In this document: positions 52,298 to 60,663 of the stretch, piece after piece
Layout of the letters: each line of letters begins with the position of its first letter
How positions within the stretch are numbered: the stretch's first letter is position 1
Assembly: GCA_964428355.1 (NCBI GenBank)
Contig: CAYRYU010000029.1
Location: 1-64,000, forward strand
Direction: 5' to 3'
DNA length: 64,000 nt
Source: CAYRYU01 sp964428355
GTDB taxonomy: Bacteria; Muiribacteriota; Ozemobacteria; Ozemobacterales; Ozemobacteraceae
Translations under genes and position numbers: made by a program
Notes under the pieces: generated by a model
The model's input: the letters and a program-made list of their open reading frames with translations, nothing else
Databases searched by the model: none
What the model was told of the DNA's origin: nothing

Positions 52298-53796
52298 GAT
52301 CTGACTTCGGTGGAAGCACGCATCCCCGAACCGGCGGCGGCGAAGTGAACCGACACGAGCAGAACCGCCCCCGCGAGGTAACCCGGAACGAGCCCCCAAC
52401 CCGCACCCAGAAGCGCAAGGGAAACCGCGGACGCGAAAACCGTTGCCAGGACCTGGAGACTCTGCGTCTTGGCGTGGTAGGTTGGAGGGATTCCGTATGC
52501 GACCGCGGCCATGACCGTGGTATCGGAATAGGGAATCAAAAGTCCGCCGGCGATCGCCCCGGAAATGACCGCCCCCGAAGCCAGGGGGAGAAGTCCTTCC
52601 CCGCCCTGGCTCATCGCCATCTGGAATGCGATCGGCATCGTGATCGCCATCGAACTCCAGCTGAACCCCGTGGCGACGGTTATCAGGAAGGCGGCGGCGG
52701 CGAGGATCGGCCCGAGGAGAACGGGGCTGAGCCATCCGCCCAGAAGTCCGGTGACATAAGTTCCGGTTCCCAGCTCGGCGGAAACTTCCGAAAGACCCTT
52801 CGAAAAGATGATCACGAAAGCCGCGGAAGCCATATCCTTGGCCGCTTTCCTGAATGCCTTCCCCATCTCCCCCCACCCAAGAGCGCCATTACGTCGGATG
52901 AGGCCGATGCCCACGACCAGGGCTGCTCCGATTCCGATCAGAAGCATGTCCACCGTCGGAACGTTTTCGAAGAGCCGCATCACGTTCATTTCCGGCCAGG
53001 GAATCGTTCTCAGGTTCCTGATACCGTAGAAGGTCATCCCGATGAGGGTGATGGAAAGGAAAACCGTGAAGGGAACGACGAAATGCCTCACCTTGATTCC
53101 CGCAATCTGGGGTGCGGGTTGACTCTTGTCGGGCACCGAACCTAGATCGTCCAGCCGGGCTCCGATCCAGTTCCCCGTCCATGCTGAAATGAATGCGAGC
53201 AGGATTCCGAGGTATGTCAGGGCATGATATGGGAACGACTGGACGAAAAGCTGGGTCGCGGAATAGGGAAGTTTGAAACGCTCCGCCGCTCCGACCAGGA
53301 GGCTTCCCTCGAATGCCGACCAGGTCGAGACCATCATGAGGGAGACGACGACGGCGCATTGATCGGCAATATAAGCGGAAAGACCCGGAGAAATGCCATG
53401 GGAACGGCTGATGTTGCGCATCGAAGCCCCGGAGAGGAGGAGGTTGCTGTAATCGTCGAAGAATACTGCGATTCCGAGGAAGAACGTTCCCAGACGAGTC
53501 CGCCGGGCGGATGAGAGACGCTCCCGCACGAGGTCCGCGAGCTTGTGGAACGCCCCGGTTCCGGAGACGATTTCCAGCAGCCCCCCTGTCAGAACGATGA
53601 ACAGGGCGATCTTCAGCCTTTCCGCGTCGGAGAAGCAAAGGAAAAGCGTCTTCCATACCGAACCAATGACCCCGGAAAGCGAACCCCAACCGAGGATGAC
53701 CGCGCCCGCCGACATCCCCAGGAACACCCCCAGGGCAACCCTTTGGGTCAGGGCGGTGAAGATTATGATCACCAGTGCCGGAAGCAGGGAGACCAT
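52294..53796 (-). CDS. NhaC-family Na+/H+ antiporter-like transporter
   Basis: 500 residues with about 11-12 transmembrane helices. Characteristic NhaC-family motifs are present: FFDDYSNLLLSG in the first half, CAVVVSLMMVSTWSAFEG, and GLLIPYSDTTVMAAVAYG in the second half (the SDTT motif). Family members exchange Na+ for H+ or, as in MleN, couple this to organic acids. The gene begins four bases after the decarboxylase stop, and its own stop overlaps the cyclase start (ATGA), so the three genes are translationally linked. It may export decarboxylation products or adjust pH; that is inference. Confidence 0.82.
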   Translation of the reverse strand: MVSLLPALVIIIFTALTQRVALGVFLGMSAGAVILGWGSLSGVIGSVWKTLFLCFSDAERLKIALFIVLTGGLLEIVSGTGAFHKLADLVRERLSSARRTRLGTFFLGIAVFFDDYSNLLLSGASMRNISRSHGISPGLSAYIADQCAVVVSLMMVSTWSAFEGSLLVGAAERFKLPYSATQLFVQSFPYHALTYLGILLAFISAWTGNWIGARLDDLGSVPDKSQPAPQIAGIKVRHFVVPFTVFLSITLIGMTFYGIRNLRTIPWPEMNVMRLFENVPTVDMLLIGIGAALVVGIGLIRRNGALGWGEMGKAFRKAAKDMASAAFVIIFSKGLSEVSAELGTGTYVTGLLGGWLSPVLLGPILAAAAFLITVATGFSWSSMAITMPIAFQMAMSQGGEGLLPLASGAVISGAIAGGLLIPYSDTTVMAAVAYGIPPTYHAKTQSLQVLATVFASAVSLALLGAGWGLVPGYLAGAVLLVSVHFAAAGSGMRASTEVRS

Positions 53797-53800
53797 CGGT

Positions 53801-55723
53801 TCAGCCGATCCGGTCGCCGCGTCTGGACAGTCCTTCCTGTTCGGATTCCGTCATCACGTATATCAGGTTCTCCGACAACCCGTGGATCTCGACGTGGTAA
53901 TCCCGATAGGACTGCAAGGCGTCGACTATCTCCGAAGTGATCGTCTGCCCCGGTACGAGAAGAGGAATTCCCGGTGGATAGGGGACGATCATCCGTGTCG
54001 ACACCCTTCCGGCGGCATCGCGAAGGGGAACCGCCTCACCGTCGCAGTAGAAAGCGCTCCGGGGGCGGAAAAGAAGGGGCGAGGTCGCCAACCGGAACTC
54101 GAGGGGCATTCCGTTCTTCGAGCCGGTCGTGTTTCCGCTCACCACCTCGATGTTCTCGAGAGCCAGGAACAGGCGGTTCAGTTTCGAGTGGGTCGCCCCG
54201 ATCGTGATGAGGACCGTAATCGTATTGAACGTGGATTTCTCGATCTGGATGTTGTGTTTCGAAAGCAGGAGGTGCTCGACCTCCCGGCTGGTGAACCCCG
54301 AAGCGGAAACGTCGATGGTGAGCTTGGTCGGATCGAGCCGGACTCCATCCGCCGAGATTTCGGATGAGCCCAGGTCTTCGAGATCGAGGACCCGGAACTT
54401 GGTGAGCCCGTTGATCGCTGCCCTCAGCGACCTGGAGAGCTCGAGGGAGCGGGAAAGGAGGCTGTAACCTTCCATCGCCATCTGACGGCGCGCGCAATCC
54501 AGGGACGCGATCATGGGATACTGCGGGGAAGTCGATGAATGCATGTTGAAGTTCTCCATGAAAAAATCCCGGATCCGCTCGAAATCGGGATCGTTGACAT
54601 GGATCATGGATGCCTGGCTGAACGCGCTCATGGTCTTGTGGGTCGACTGCGTCGAGTAGTCGGCTTCGGCTTCCATCGCGCAGGGGAAGAATTCCGGATG
54701 AAACCGGGCGTATCCGAACCATGCCTCGTCGATGATGACCTTGATTCCCCGGCGATGGGCCTCCTTCACGATCGAGGCGATATCGTAGATCAACCCGTCG
54801 TAGGTGCAGTTGGTGAGGATCAGGGCTTTCACCTTCTTCCCGGCGGAAAGCGCTTCGTCCATTTTCGCGAAAATACGCGCTTTCGGAACCGGCCCGAAGA
54901 TCCCGAACCTGTCGTTGACCGATGGATCGAGGTAGACGGGTTCCGCTCCGGAAAGCACCACACCGTAGTGGACGGACTTGTGGCAGTTCCTGTCGAGAAG
55001 TATGGCGTCTCCCGGCTTGAGGAGGGTCTGGATGATGATCTTGTTCGCGGTCGAGGTTCCATTCGTGCAGAAGAAGGTGTATCTGGAACTGAATGCGCGG
55101 GAGGCCAGCTCCTGGGCCTCTTTGATCACCCCGGTGGGATGAAGGAGGGAGTCGAGCATCGGAACGGAAACCGACACGTCCGATCGGAACAGGTTCGGAC
55201 CGAAGAAATCGAAGTAATCCTTCACCCAGACGGAATCCTTGACCGAGTAACCCGAGGCATGGCCCGGAGTGTGCCAGGAATCCTTGGATTTCTGGGCGTA
55301 TTCGACCAGCTTCTCGAAGAACGGGGCGCGGTTCTTGCTGCTGATGACCTCGGTCTTGATCTTCCGGAAGATGTCGTCGTAATCGTGGTCGCCCTTGAAG
55401 AAATAACCGTTGAGCATCCCCCCGCTCGTGAATCTGCGGGCATCTTTTTCGGCCGTGAAAAGGAAGAGGTTGACCTCATAGCGGATCTTGAGGAACTCCC
55501 GGAACATCTCGGGGCCTTTCCGGGTGGTGTCTTTGGCTTTCCGGCTCTCGGGGACTTCCCATTCGGTGAGGATGACGTGGATTCGGCCGTCCTCGCGAAG
55601 CAGGTTGGTCGCCTGCTCGAAGGTGGAGGCGCCGATCACGTTCAGCCCCCGGTGGTTCAACTCGCGCGTTTCGTTCTCGAGATCAGTCTTGTTCGGATCG
55701 AGAATGAGCACCTTGTACTTCAT
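53801..55723 (-). CDS. PLP-dependent Orn/Lys/Arg decarboxylase
   Basis: 640 residues. The N-terminal 130 residues form the response-regulator-like wing domain (KVLILDPNKTDLENE). The PLP domain contains WHTPGH, FCTNGTSTANK, ILLDRNCHKSVHYG, DEAWFGYARFHP and the Schiff-base K363 in STHKTMSAFSQAS. The C-terminal domain ends with VPYPPGIPLLVPGQ. This is the fold type I (group III) decarboxylase of basic amino acids; arginine versus lysine or ornithine cannot be decided by eye. The reaction consumes a proton and releases CO2. GAGGTGAT precedes the ATG. It heads the operon with the antiporter and cyclase genes. Confidence 0.9.
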   Translation of the reverse strand: MKYKVLILDPNKTDLENETRELNHRGLNVIGASTFEQATNLLREDGRIHVILTEWEVPESRKAKDTTRKGPEMFREFLKIRYEVNLFLFTAEKDARRFTSGGMLNGYFFKGDHDYDDIFRKIKTEVISSKNRAPFFEKLVEYAQKSKDSWHTPGHASGYSVKDSVWVKDYFDFFGPNLFRSDVSVSVPMLDSLLHPTGVIKEAQELASRAFSSRYTFFCTNGTSTANKIIIQTLLKPGDAILLDRNCHKSVHYGVVLSGAEPVYLDPSVNDRFGIFGPVPKARIFAKMDEALSAGKKVKALILTNCTYDGLIYDIASIVKEAHRRGIKVIIDEAWFGYARFHPEFFPCAMEAEADYSTQSTHKTMSAFSQASMIHVNDPDFERIRDFFMENFNMHSSTSPQYPMIASLDCARRQMAMEGYSLLSRSLELSRSLRAAINGLTKFRVLDLEDLGSSEISADGVRLDPTKLTIDVSASGFTSREVEHLLLSKHNIQIEKSTFNTITVLITIGATHSKLNRLFLALENIEVVSGNTTGSKNGMPLEFRLATSPLLFRPRSAFYCDGEAVPLRDAAGRVSTRMIVPYPPGIPLLVPGQTITSEIVDALQSYRDYHVEIHGLSENLIYVMTESEQEGLSRRGDRIG

Positions 55724-55828
55724 CGGATCACCTCGAAAGTCTTTCTGGGAAAACGGCCGCCGGGAGAAAGCCTGCTCCCCGGCCCTGACAGGCCACGAAT
55801 CTCCCGGTCGCGTGCCTGATCAAGGGGG

Positions 55829-58800
55829 TCAGTTTCGTGTGTCCAGGAACCAGCCTCGGGCGGGATTCGTCAGGTTGTAGATCCGCATCGAAACCTTGCC
55901 CCCGCTGGTGACACGCTTCAGGAAAATGCACCCCCGGGCTGGAATGTCAGGATACAGGACTGCGTCAGGCACCGTCGTGATCGGAATCCCGGGCATCGTA
56001 GTCGCTCCGAAGGTGCCGCCCAGATCGAGGCCTTTGAACCCGTAATCGCCCTCGACCGTTGAGGCGTGCCGATTCAGGAGCATCCCCAGGAAAAACCTTC
56101 CCAGGGTGTTTTCGAAACTCTCCCCCGTAAGCGTGGCAACGCTCTCGATCCCGGTTTTTGCCGATCGGCAAAGCGCGCGGGTGGCCTCCCGGGAGGTGGT
56201 CCGGTATCTTCCGTTTTCGGCGAGAAACCGAACGAAAAGGTAGGACAGCATGGAATTCCCCGAATGGTTCCAGTTCGTCAGGGAGAGCTTCGAAAGATTG
56301 TTCTCCATGGTAAGCAGCCCCTGGGCGGACCGCTGGTTCCCTTCGTCGAGGCCGAATCCGCACAGTGTTTCCGCGTAGGCGGCCATTCCCTCGTCCAGCC
56401 ACGTTTCCTCGGTTCCCGCCCCGGCGATCCTTTTCTGCCAGAAGACCGCCATGTGGGCGAACTGATGGGCGAGCGAGGAATAGGTATACATCGGCTCGGA
56501 AACCGTGTACCTGATGTAGAGCATCTTCCGGGCGTTGCTTTCCCTCAGCTGCGGATCGTTGGGGTTGTTCCCCGACAGGTCGGCTGCGGAAAAAACCCCT
56601 TCCACCCCCTCGGAAAGCGAGTTCGTGAGAAGGAGGGTCATTCGGCTGCTCCCGTCGGCACCAACCGGGGGTTCGCTACCATAAGCGTCGCGAAGGATCG
56701 GAAGAATCACGTCCTCGAGTCTTCTTCGGAACTCCCCCACGATCGAATAATCGGGAGTCCCGATCGCGGTGTCGACGAAAACCGCCGATGAGCCTGTCAA
56801 GCCGACGCAGACAGCCTGGATCTTGTTGGCGGGGAAATCCGTGGTGGTGGCTATCTTCCCGTAGGATGGGATGTAGAAGGTCTTCACAGCCCCAAGGGTG
56901 TAGGCGTCTGCAGCGGCAGCAAGGATCGCGGGTTCGATGCTGGTTCCCGCGTTCGCCTGCGGCTCCCTTGAGAATCTGGCGTTGATTGAACGAAACGCGG
57001 CTTCGGGGGTCTTCGCGAAACCCTCGAGGCCTGCTCCATCAGCTGAGATTCTTGGGGTTACAACGGCGGAACTGGTCGCTGCGCCCGCAACGACGATTCC
57101 CTGGAGGACGCTCGCGGGAGCCATGTTCTCTAGGGAAACCCCGATGTCGCCCCCTACCCCTCCGTCGATCCCGAAACCCGCCGAATGGAAACCTGAGGGA
57201 AGTGGAATCTCGGTCTTCACCGAAAACTTCACGCGGGTTCCTGCATCCAGGATGTTTCCCGTCAGGTCGCGGCATGTTCCGCCCGCATTTGTCACGATCT
57301 GGAAATGACCGAGGTTCCACGGATTCTCGGGCGTGAAGGCAACCACGCAGGGGGTTTTCCACGTAATGGTTTTGATGAAATCGGGGTTGAAGACGAAGTT
57401 GTTCTCGACCGAAATCTGGTCCATGGGCTCGCTGAAGGTGACCTCGATCTGGGCGCTCTGGTCGATTCCGGTGGAATCATTTGCCGGGACTATCCCGACA
57501 ACCTTGGGCGGAACCGAATCCACTCCGGAAACCGTCGAGAAGGTATAGACCGGGGATGTCGATTCGATGCCCCATTCGTCGCGCGCCACGATCTTCCACC
57601 AGTAGAACTGACCCTGGGTCAACTGCGTGAGGATGCTGAAATAGGGGGTTTTCAACCCCGACCCGACGAGATCGACGGGTGGAGAGGCTGCGGAGAAATA
57701 CACGTCGTACACGACCGCGTCGCCGTCCGGATCGCCACCGGTCCAGGAAAGGACGGGTTGCAGGGCGATCGAGGTCTGGTTGTTGACCGGAGAAACCGCT
57801 TGAGGAACAGTGGGCGGATTGTTGGCGTTCTTCCCGGTGGTGAAGGTGAAGATTGCGGGATTTTCGTTGGTCCGGCCGTCGGGATCGCGTGCCACCACCT
57901 GCCAGGTGTATTCGGTGAAAGGTCGCAGATCGCTGGAAAGCTGAAAGGTCGCGCTGGAGAGGTTTTCCGCGATCTTCTGGAGTGCCCCGGTCTTGCCGAA
58001 GTAGAGGTCGAAGTACAACCGGTCCCCGTCGGGATCCTCGTCGACCCACCATAGGAGAGGTTTCAGGGCCACCCCCGTCGCCCCGTGGGTCGGGTTGGCC
58101 GCCCGCGGAGAGTTGGGCGGGCGGTTCACCACTGAATAGGTCGTGAACTGCCATGTCGGACCGCTCGCGATTCCCCCCGAAGGGTCGATCGAGAGGACCC
58201 GCCAGAAGTAGCGGGTGCCGACCTGGAGGCCGGTCATCTCGGAGCTGGTTTTCGTCGTCGCGGTCGCGAGAGTGAGGGCCGATGCGTCCGTTCCGAAGTA
58301 GAGCTGGTATGTGAGATTCACCGTTCCGTTGGGGCTTCCCCCCTTCCAGGTCAGGAGGATCGAGGTTAGCTGGTCCGTGCCCAGGTCGGGAGGATTGGGG
58401 TTGTACGGCGTGTAGGGGGCATGAGAGGATCCATCCCCCGTGGTGAACTGCCAGATCGGGCTCTCCTCGTTCTCGGCTCCGGCGGTGTCACGGACCACGA
58501 TCTTCCAGAGGTAGGTGGAGAAGGAGGCGAGGGATGTCGCCCGGTAATAGGGGGTGTCGAGATTGGATGCGACGAGCTTCATCTGGCCGGCGGCAGGCCC
58601 CAACCAGACGTCGTATTTCAGCGCGTTCCCGTCGGAATCGGTTGCCAGCCAGGAGAGGGTGACCTCGAGGGTGACATTTCCCGCGGTATTGGCCGGAAAT
58701 GGGGAGTAAGGGGCATTTGGACGGTGGTTGTTCGGATCTACGGGGCCGGTCCCTCCCTGGATGACTCCTATCTTCATCGTGCTGCGACCCGAACCGCCCT

Positions 58801-59779
58801 TCCCGTCGGTGGCAACCGCCTCGATGGTGAATGTCCCTACCGTTCCCGAGGCCGTGACTACGTTTGAGGAGCCTTTTGCGGCAGCAAGGCTCAATCCAGG
58901 CGAAGCGGTCCAGGTCACGGTAACGGGATCTCCGTCACCGTCGAAAGCCGAAGTCTGGAGGTTTCCACTGGCAAAGGTGTAGAGGGTCTTGAAATCCTTG
59001 TAGATCTCCACGACCGGGGACTGGTTGCGCTGAACCGCTGTCAGGGGGACGAGCCCCACCTCGAGGAGATCCTGGCGGTCGTCCTGGAAGTTCAGGAGCA
59101 TGTTCGACTCGTAATAGCCGGTTGCCTGAACCCGGACCGGCCAGGCTCCGGCGGGAACAGGCCCCAAAGTGATGGGATCGGAGCTCAAGGTTGTATAGGT
59201 ATGGCCCCAAAGAACGAGTGCGGCGCCGATAACGACGTCACCGGAAGGGACCTGACGGACCAGCATATTGAGGCTCTTGGTTGCTGTCACAAGCTGCATG
59301 GGATCAGTGATCTTGATGGTTCCGTACTGCCCCGTAATTGAAACGATAGTGGACCTTTGCTTGTACGAGATCGTCCCGTTGTTCAGCTCGGCAATGACGC
59401 GGTAGGAGCCCACGGGAACGTTTTTGATAGTGAAGTTACCCCCGGAATCGGTAAACGCGGAATAGGCGGGAAGCTCCTCGACGAAAACGTATGCCCCGCT
59501 TGCCCCGGTTGATGAAAGGATTCCGGGAAGGATGCTCGAGGCCCCGATCGCGGGGTAAAGAACCTGCCCGGAAATATTGCTGGTGTAGACGATCGTTTGG
59601 GGCTTGATCCAGTCGTCGATCCCCCCGCCGTTGGAGCCGCAGCCCGAAGAAAAAATGGCCAGGCATGCGACCAGAAGCATCGGCAAAAGACTCCCCGGAA
59701 AAATCCGGGCCGAACCTCGGGGAAACCCGCCCGGGCATCGGGGGCGGGATTGGGTTTCGTATGGCAATTCCCGTTCCAT
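55829..59779 (-). CDS. Large surface protein: FN3 repeats, Ig-like domain and M30-like peptidase domain with altered active site
   Basis: 1316 residues, probably a lipoprotein (hydrophobic MLLVACLAIFSSGC, weak lipobox). In order: a carboxypeptidase-regulatory-like domain (about 70-150); a cadherin/PKD-like domain; at least four FN3-like modules with the recurring WQFTTG or ILTW pattern (about 350-760); an SbsA-type Ig domain (VVGIVPANDSTGIDQ); and a C-terminal M30 (hyicolysin)-like gluzincin domain. There the zinc motif is H1105-Q-F-A-H1109 instead of HEXXH, with E1130 in TWLDEGMAAY as third ligand, so the catalytic Glu is replaced by Gln. The start is uncertain; no ribosome site is seen. Confidence 0.75.
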   Translation of the reverse strand: MERELPYETQSRPRCPGGFPRGSARIFPGSLLPMLLVACLAIFSSGCGSNGGGIDDWIKPQTIVYTSNISGQVLYPAIGASSILPGILSSTGASGAYVFVEELPAYSAFTDSGGNFTIKNVPVGSYRVIAELNNGTISYKQRSTIVSITGQYGTIKITDPMQLVTATKSLNMLVRQVPSGDVVIGAALVLWGHTYTTLSSDPITLGPVPAGAWPVRVQATGYYESNMLLNFQDDRQDLLEVGLVPLTAVQRNQSPVVEIYKDFKTLYTFASGNLQTSAFDGDGDPVTVTWTASPGLSLAAAKGSSNVVTASGTVGTFTIEAVATDGKGGSGRSTMKIGVIQGGTGPVDPNNHRPNAPYSPFPANTAGNVTLEVTLSWLATDSDGNALKYDVWLGPAAGQMKLVASNLDTPYYRATSLASFSTYLWKIVVRDTAGAENEESPIWQFTTGDGSSHAPYTPYNPNPPDLGTDQLTSILLTWKGGSPNGTVNLTYQLYFGTDASALTLATATTKTSSEMTGLQVGTRYFWRVLSIDPSGGIASGPTWQFTTYSVVNRPPNSPRAANPTHGATGVALKPLLWWVDEDPDGDRLYFDLYFGKTGALQKIAENLSSATFQLSSDLRPFTEYTWQVVARDPDGRTNENPAIFTFTTGKNANNPPTVPQAVSPVNNQTSIALQPVLSWTGGDPDGDAVVYDVYFSAASPPVDLVGSGLKTPYFSILTQLTQGQFYWWKIVARDEWGIESTSPVYTFSTVSGVDSVPPKVVGIVPANDSTGIDQSAQIEVTFSEPMDQISVENNFVFNPDFIKTITWKTPCVVAFTPENPWNLGHFQIVTNAGGTCRDLTGNILDAGTRVKFSVKTEIPLPSGFHSAGFGIDGGVGGDIGVSLENMAPASVLQGIVVAGAATSSAVVTPRISADGAGLEGFAKTPEAAFRSINARFSREPQANAGTSIEPAILAAAADAYTLGAVKTFYIPSYGKIATTTDFPANKIQAVCVGLTGSSAVFVDTAIGTPDYSIVGEFRRRLEDVILPILRDAYGSEPPVGADGSSRMTLLLTNSLSEGVEGVFSAADLSGNNPNDPQLRESNARKMLYIRYTVSEPMYTYSSLAHQFAHMAVFWQKRIAGAGTEETWLDEGMAAYAETLCGFGLDEGNQRSAQGLLTMENNLSKLSLTNWNHSGNSMLSYLFVRFLAENGRYRTTSREATRALCRSAKTGIESVATLTGESFENTLGRFFLGMLLNRHASTVEGDYGFKGLDLGGTFGATTMPGIPITTVPDAVLYPDIPARGCIFLKRVTSGGKVSMRIYNLTNPARGWFLDTRN

Positions 59780-59815
59780 GCTATGATAATTCTTTAATGT
59801 TTACCATCAAAGGGG
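59779..59815 (+). promoter_or_regulatory. Extended -10 promoter and ribosome site of the GDPD gene
   Basis: TGC-TATGAT (59779-59787) matches an extended -10 element. AAAGGGG at 59809-59815 lies five bases before GTG 59821. No convincing -35 is visible, as expected for an extended -10. Confidence 0.4.
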
Positions 59816-59820
59816 CCCAC

Positions 59821-60663
59821 GTGCAACCGGAAACCCCTCTTTTTTCCGTATCCGGCGGACAGGAAAACCCCGGAAGACTGAAGGTTCCCGGCAGGACACC
59901 CCCATTCCTGATGGCCCACCGGGGAAGCCGGGGGGGGAATCTCCCCGAGAACACCCTTCCGGCATTTCTGGAAGCGCTATCGGCGGGCGCAGACATGCTC
60001 GAAACCGACCTGAGGCTTTCCTCAGATGGTGAATTCATGTGTATCCACGACTCCACCCTTGACCGGACGACCGATGGAAAGGGCCCCGTGAAGAACATGA
60101 CCGCCGCTGATTTGGGGAAGATCAGCGCGGGAAAGGGTTTCCCAGGTTACGACGCTGTCCGGATCCCGACCCTTTCGGATCTCGCAAAGATCCTTCCCAA
60201 CGATGCCGCACTGGGAATCGAGCTGAAAAGTCCCGATTTCCGCGACATCGCCACCTGCCGGAGGTTGGTTGCCCTCTTGCGCAGGCATCGGATCGAAGAC
60301 CGGACCTTCTTCATCTCGTTCTCGCACCCGAGTCTGCGGGCTGCCGAAAAAGCGGCGCCGGCAATTCCCAGGGGATTGATCAGCTTCTTCCGGCCCTGGC
60401 CACGGCTTGGAATGCATCTTTCCGGCCCGTTCTGGCCGATCCTCTTCCTCAATCCCCTGTTCGTGATTGCCGCTCACGCCCGGAGAATGCTTGTCTGCCC
60501 CCTCGACCCCGGCCCTGATTCGAGGCTCGGTTACTACCTGAAGCTTGGTTGTGATGCGATCATGACCGACAACCCCCGTCAAACGATCGCGGCGCTTTCC
60601 CGCCGGGGAGTTTCCAAATCATCCAGGGCGCTTGGAAAACCGGGCGGAGCAACTGGAAGTTAA
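59821..60663 (+). CDS. Glycerophosphodiester phosphodiesterase family protein
   Basis: 280 residues from GTG 59821. The catalytic residues of the GDPD TIM barrel are visible: H33 (MAHRGSRG), E43 (PENT), E61 and D63 (ETDLRL), and H76 (IHD). LGIELKSPDF and AIMTDNPRQTIAAL complete the pattern. It hydrolyses glycerophosphodiesters to glycerol-3-phosphate and an alcohol; no signal peptide is seen, so a cytosolic UgpQ-like role is likely. A hydrophobic stretch (FWPILFLNPLFVIA) near residue 210 is unusual for UgpQ. GTG is chosen over ATG 59797 because of the ribosome site. The stop overlaps the convergent amidase stop. Confidence 0.85.
   Translation: MQPETPLFSVSGGQENPGRLKVPGRTPPFLMAHRGSRGGNLPENTLPAFLEALSAGADMLETDLRLSSDGEFMCIHDSTLDRTTDGKGPVKNMTAADLGKISAGKGFPGYDAVRIPTLSDLAKILPNDAALGIELKSPDFRDIATCRRLVALLRRHRIEDRTFFISFSHPSLRAAEKAAPAIPRGLISFFRPWPRLGMHLSGPFWPILFLNPLFVIAAHARRMLVCPLDPGPDSRLGYYLKLGCDAIMTDNPRQTIAALSRRGVSKSSRALGKPGGATGS

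Noticed and set aside
52298..52876. Upstream extension of the first cyclase frame
   Set aside because: It overlaps the antiporter gene entirely and lacks protein-like pattern; ATG 52297 with ATGA overlap and a following TM helix is the natural start.
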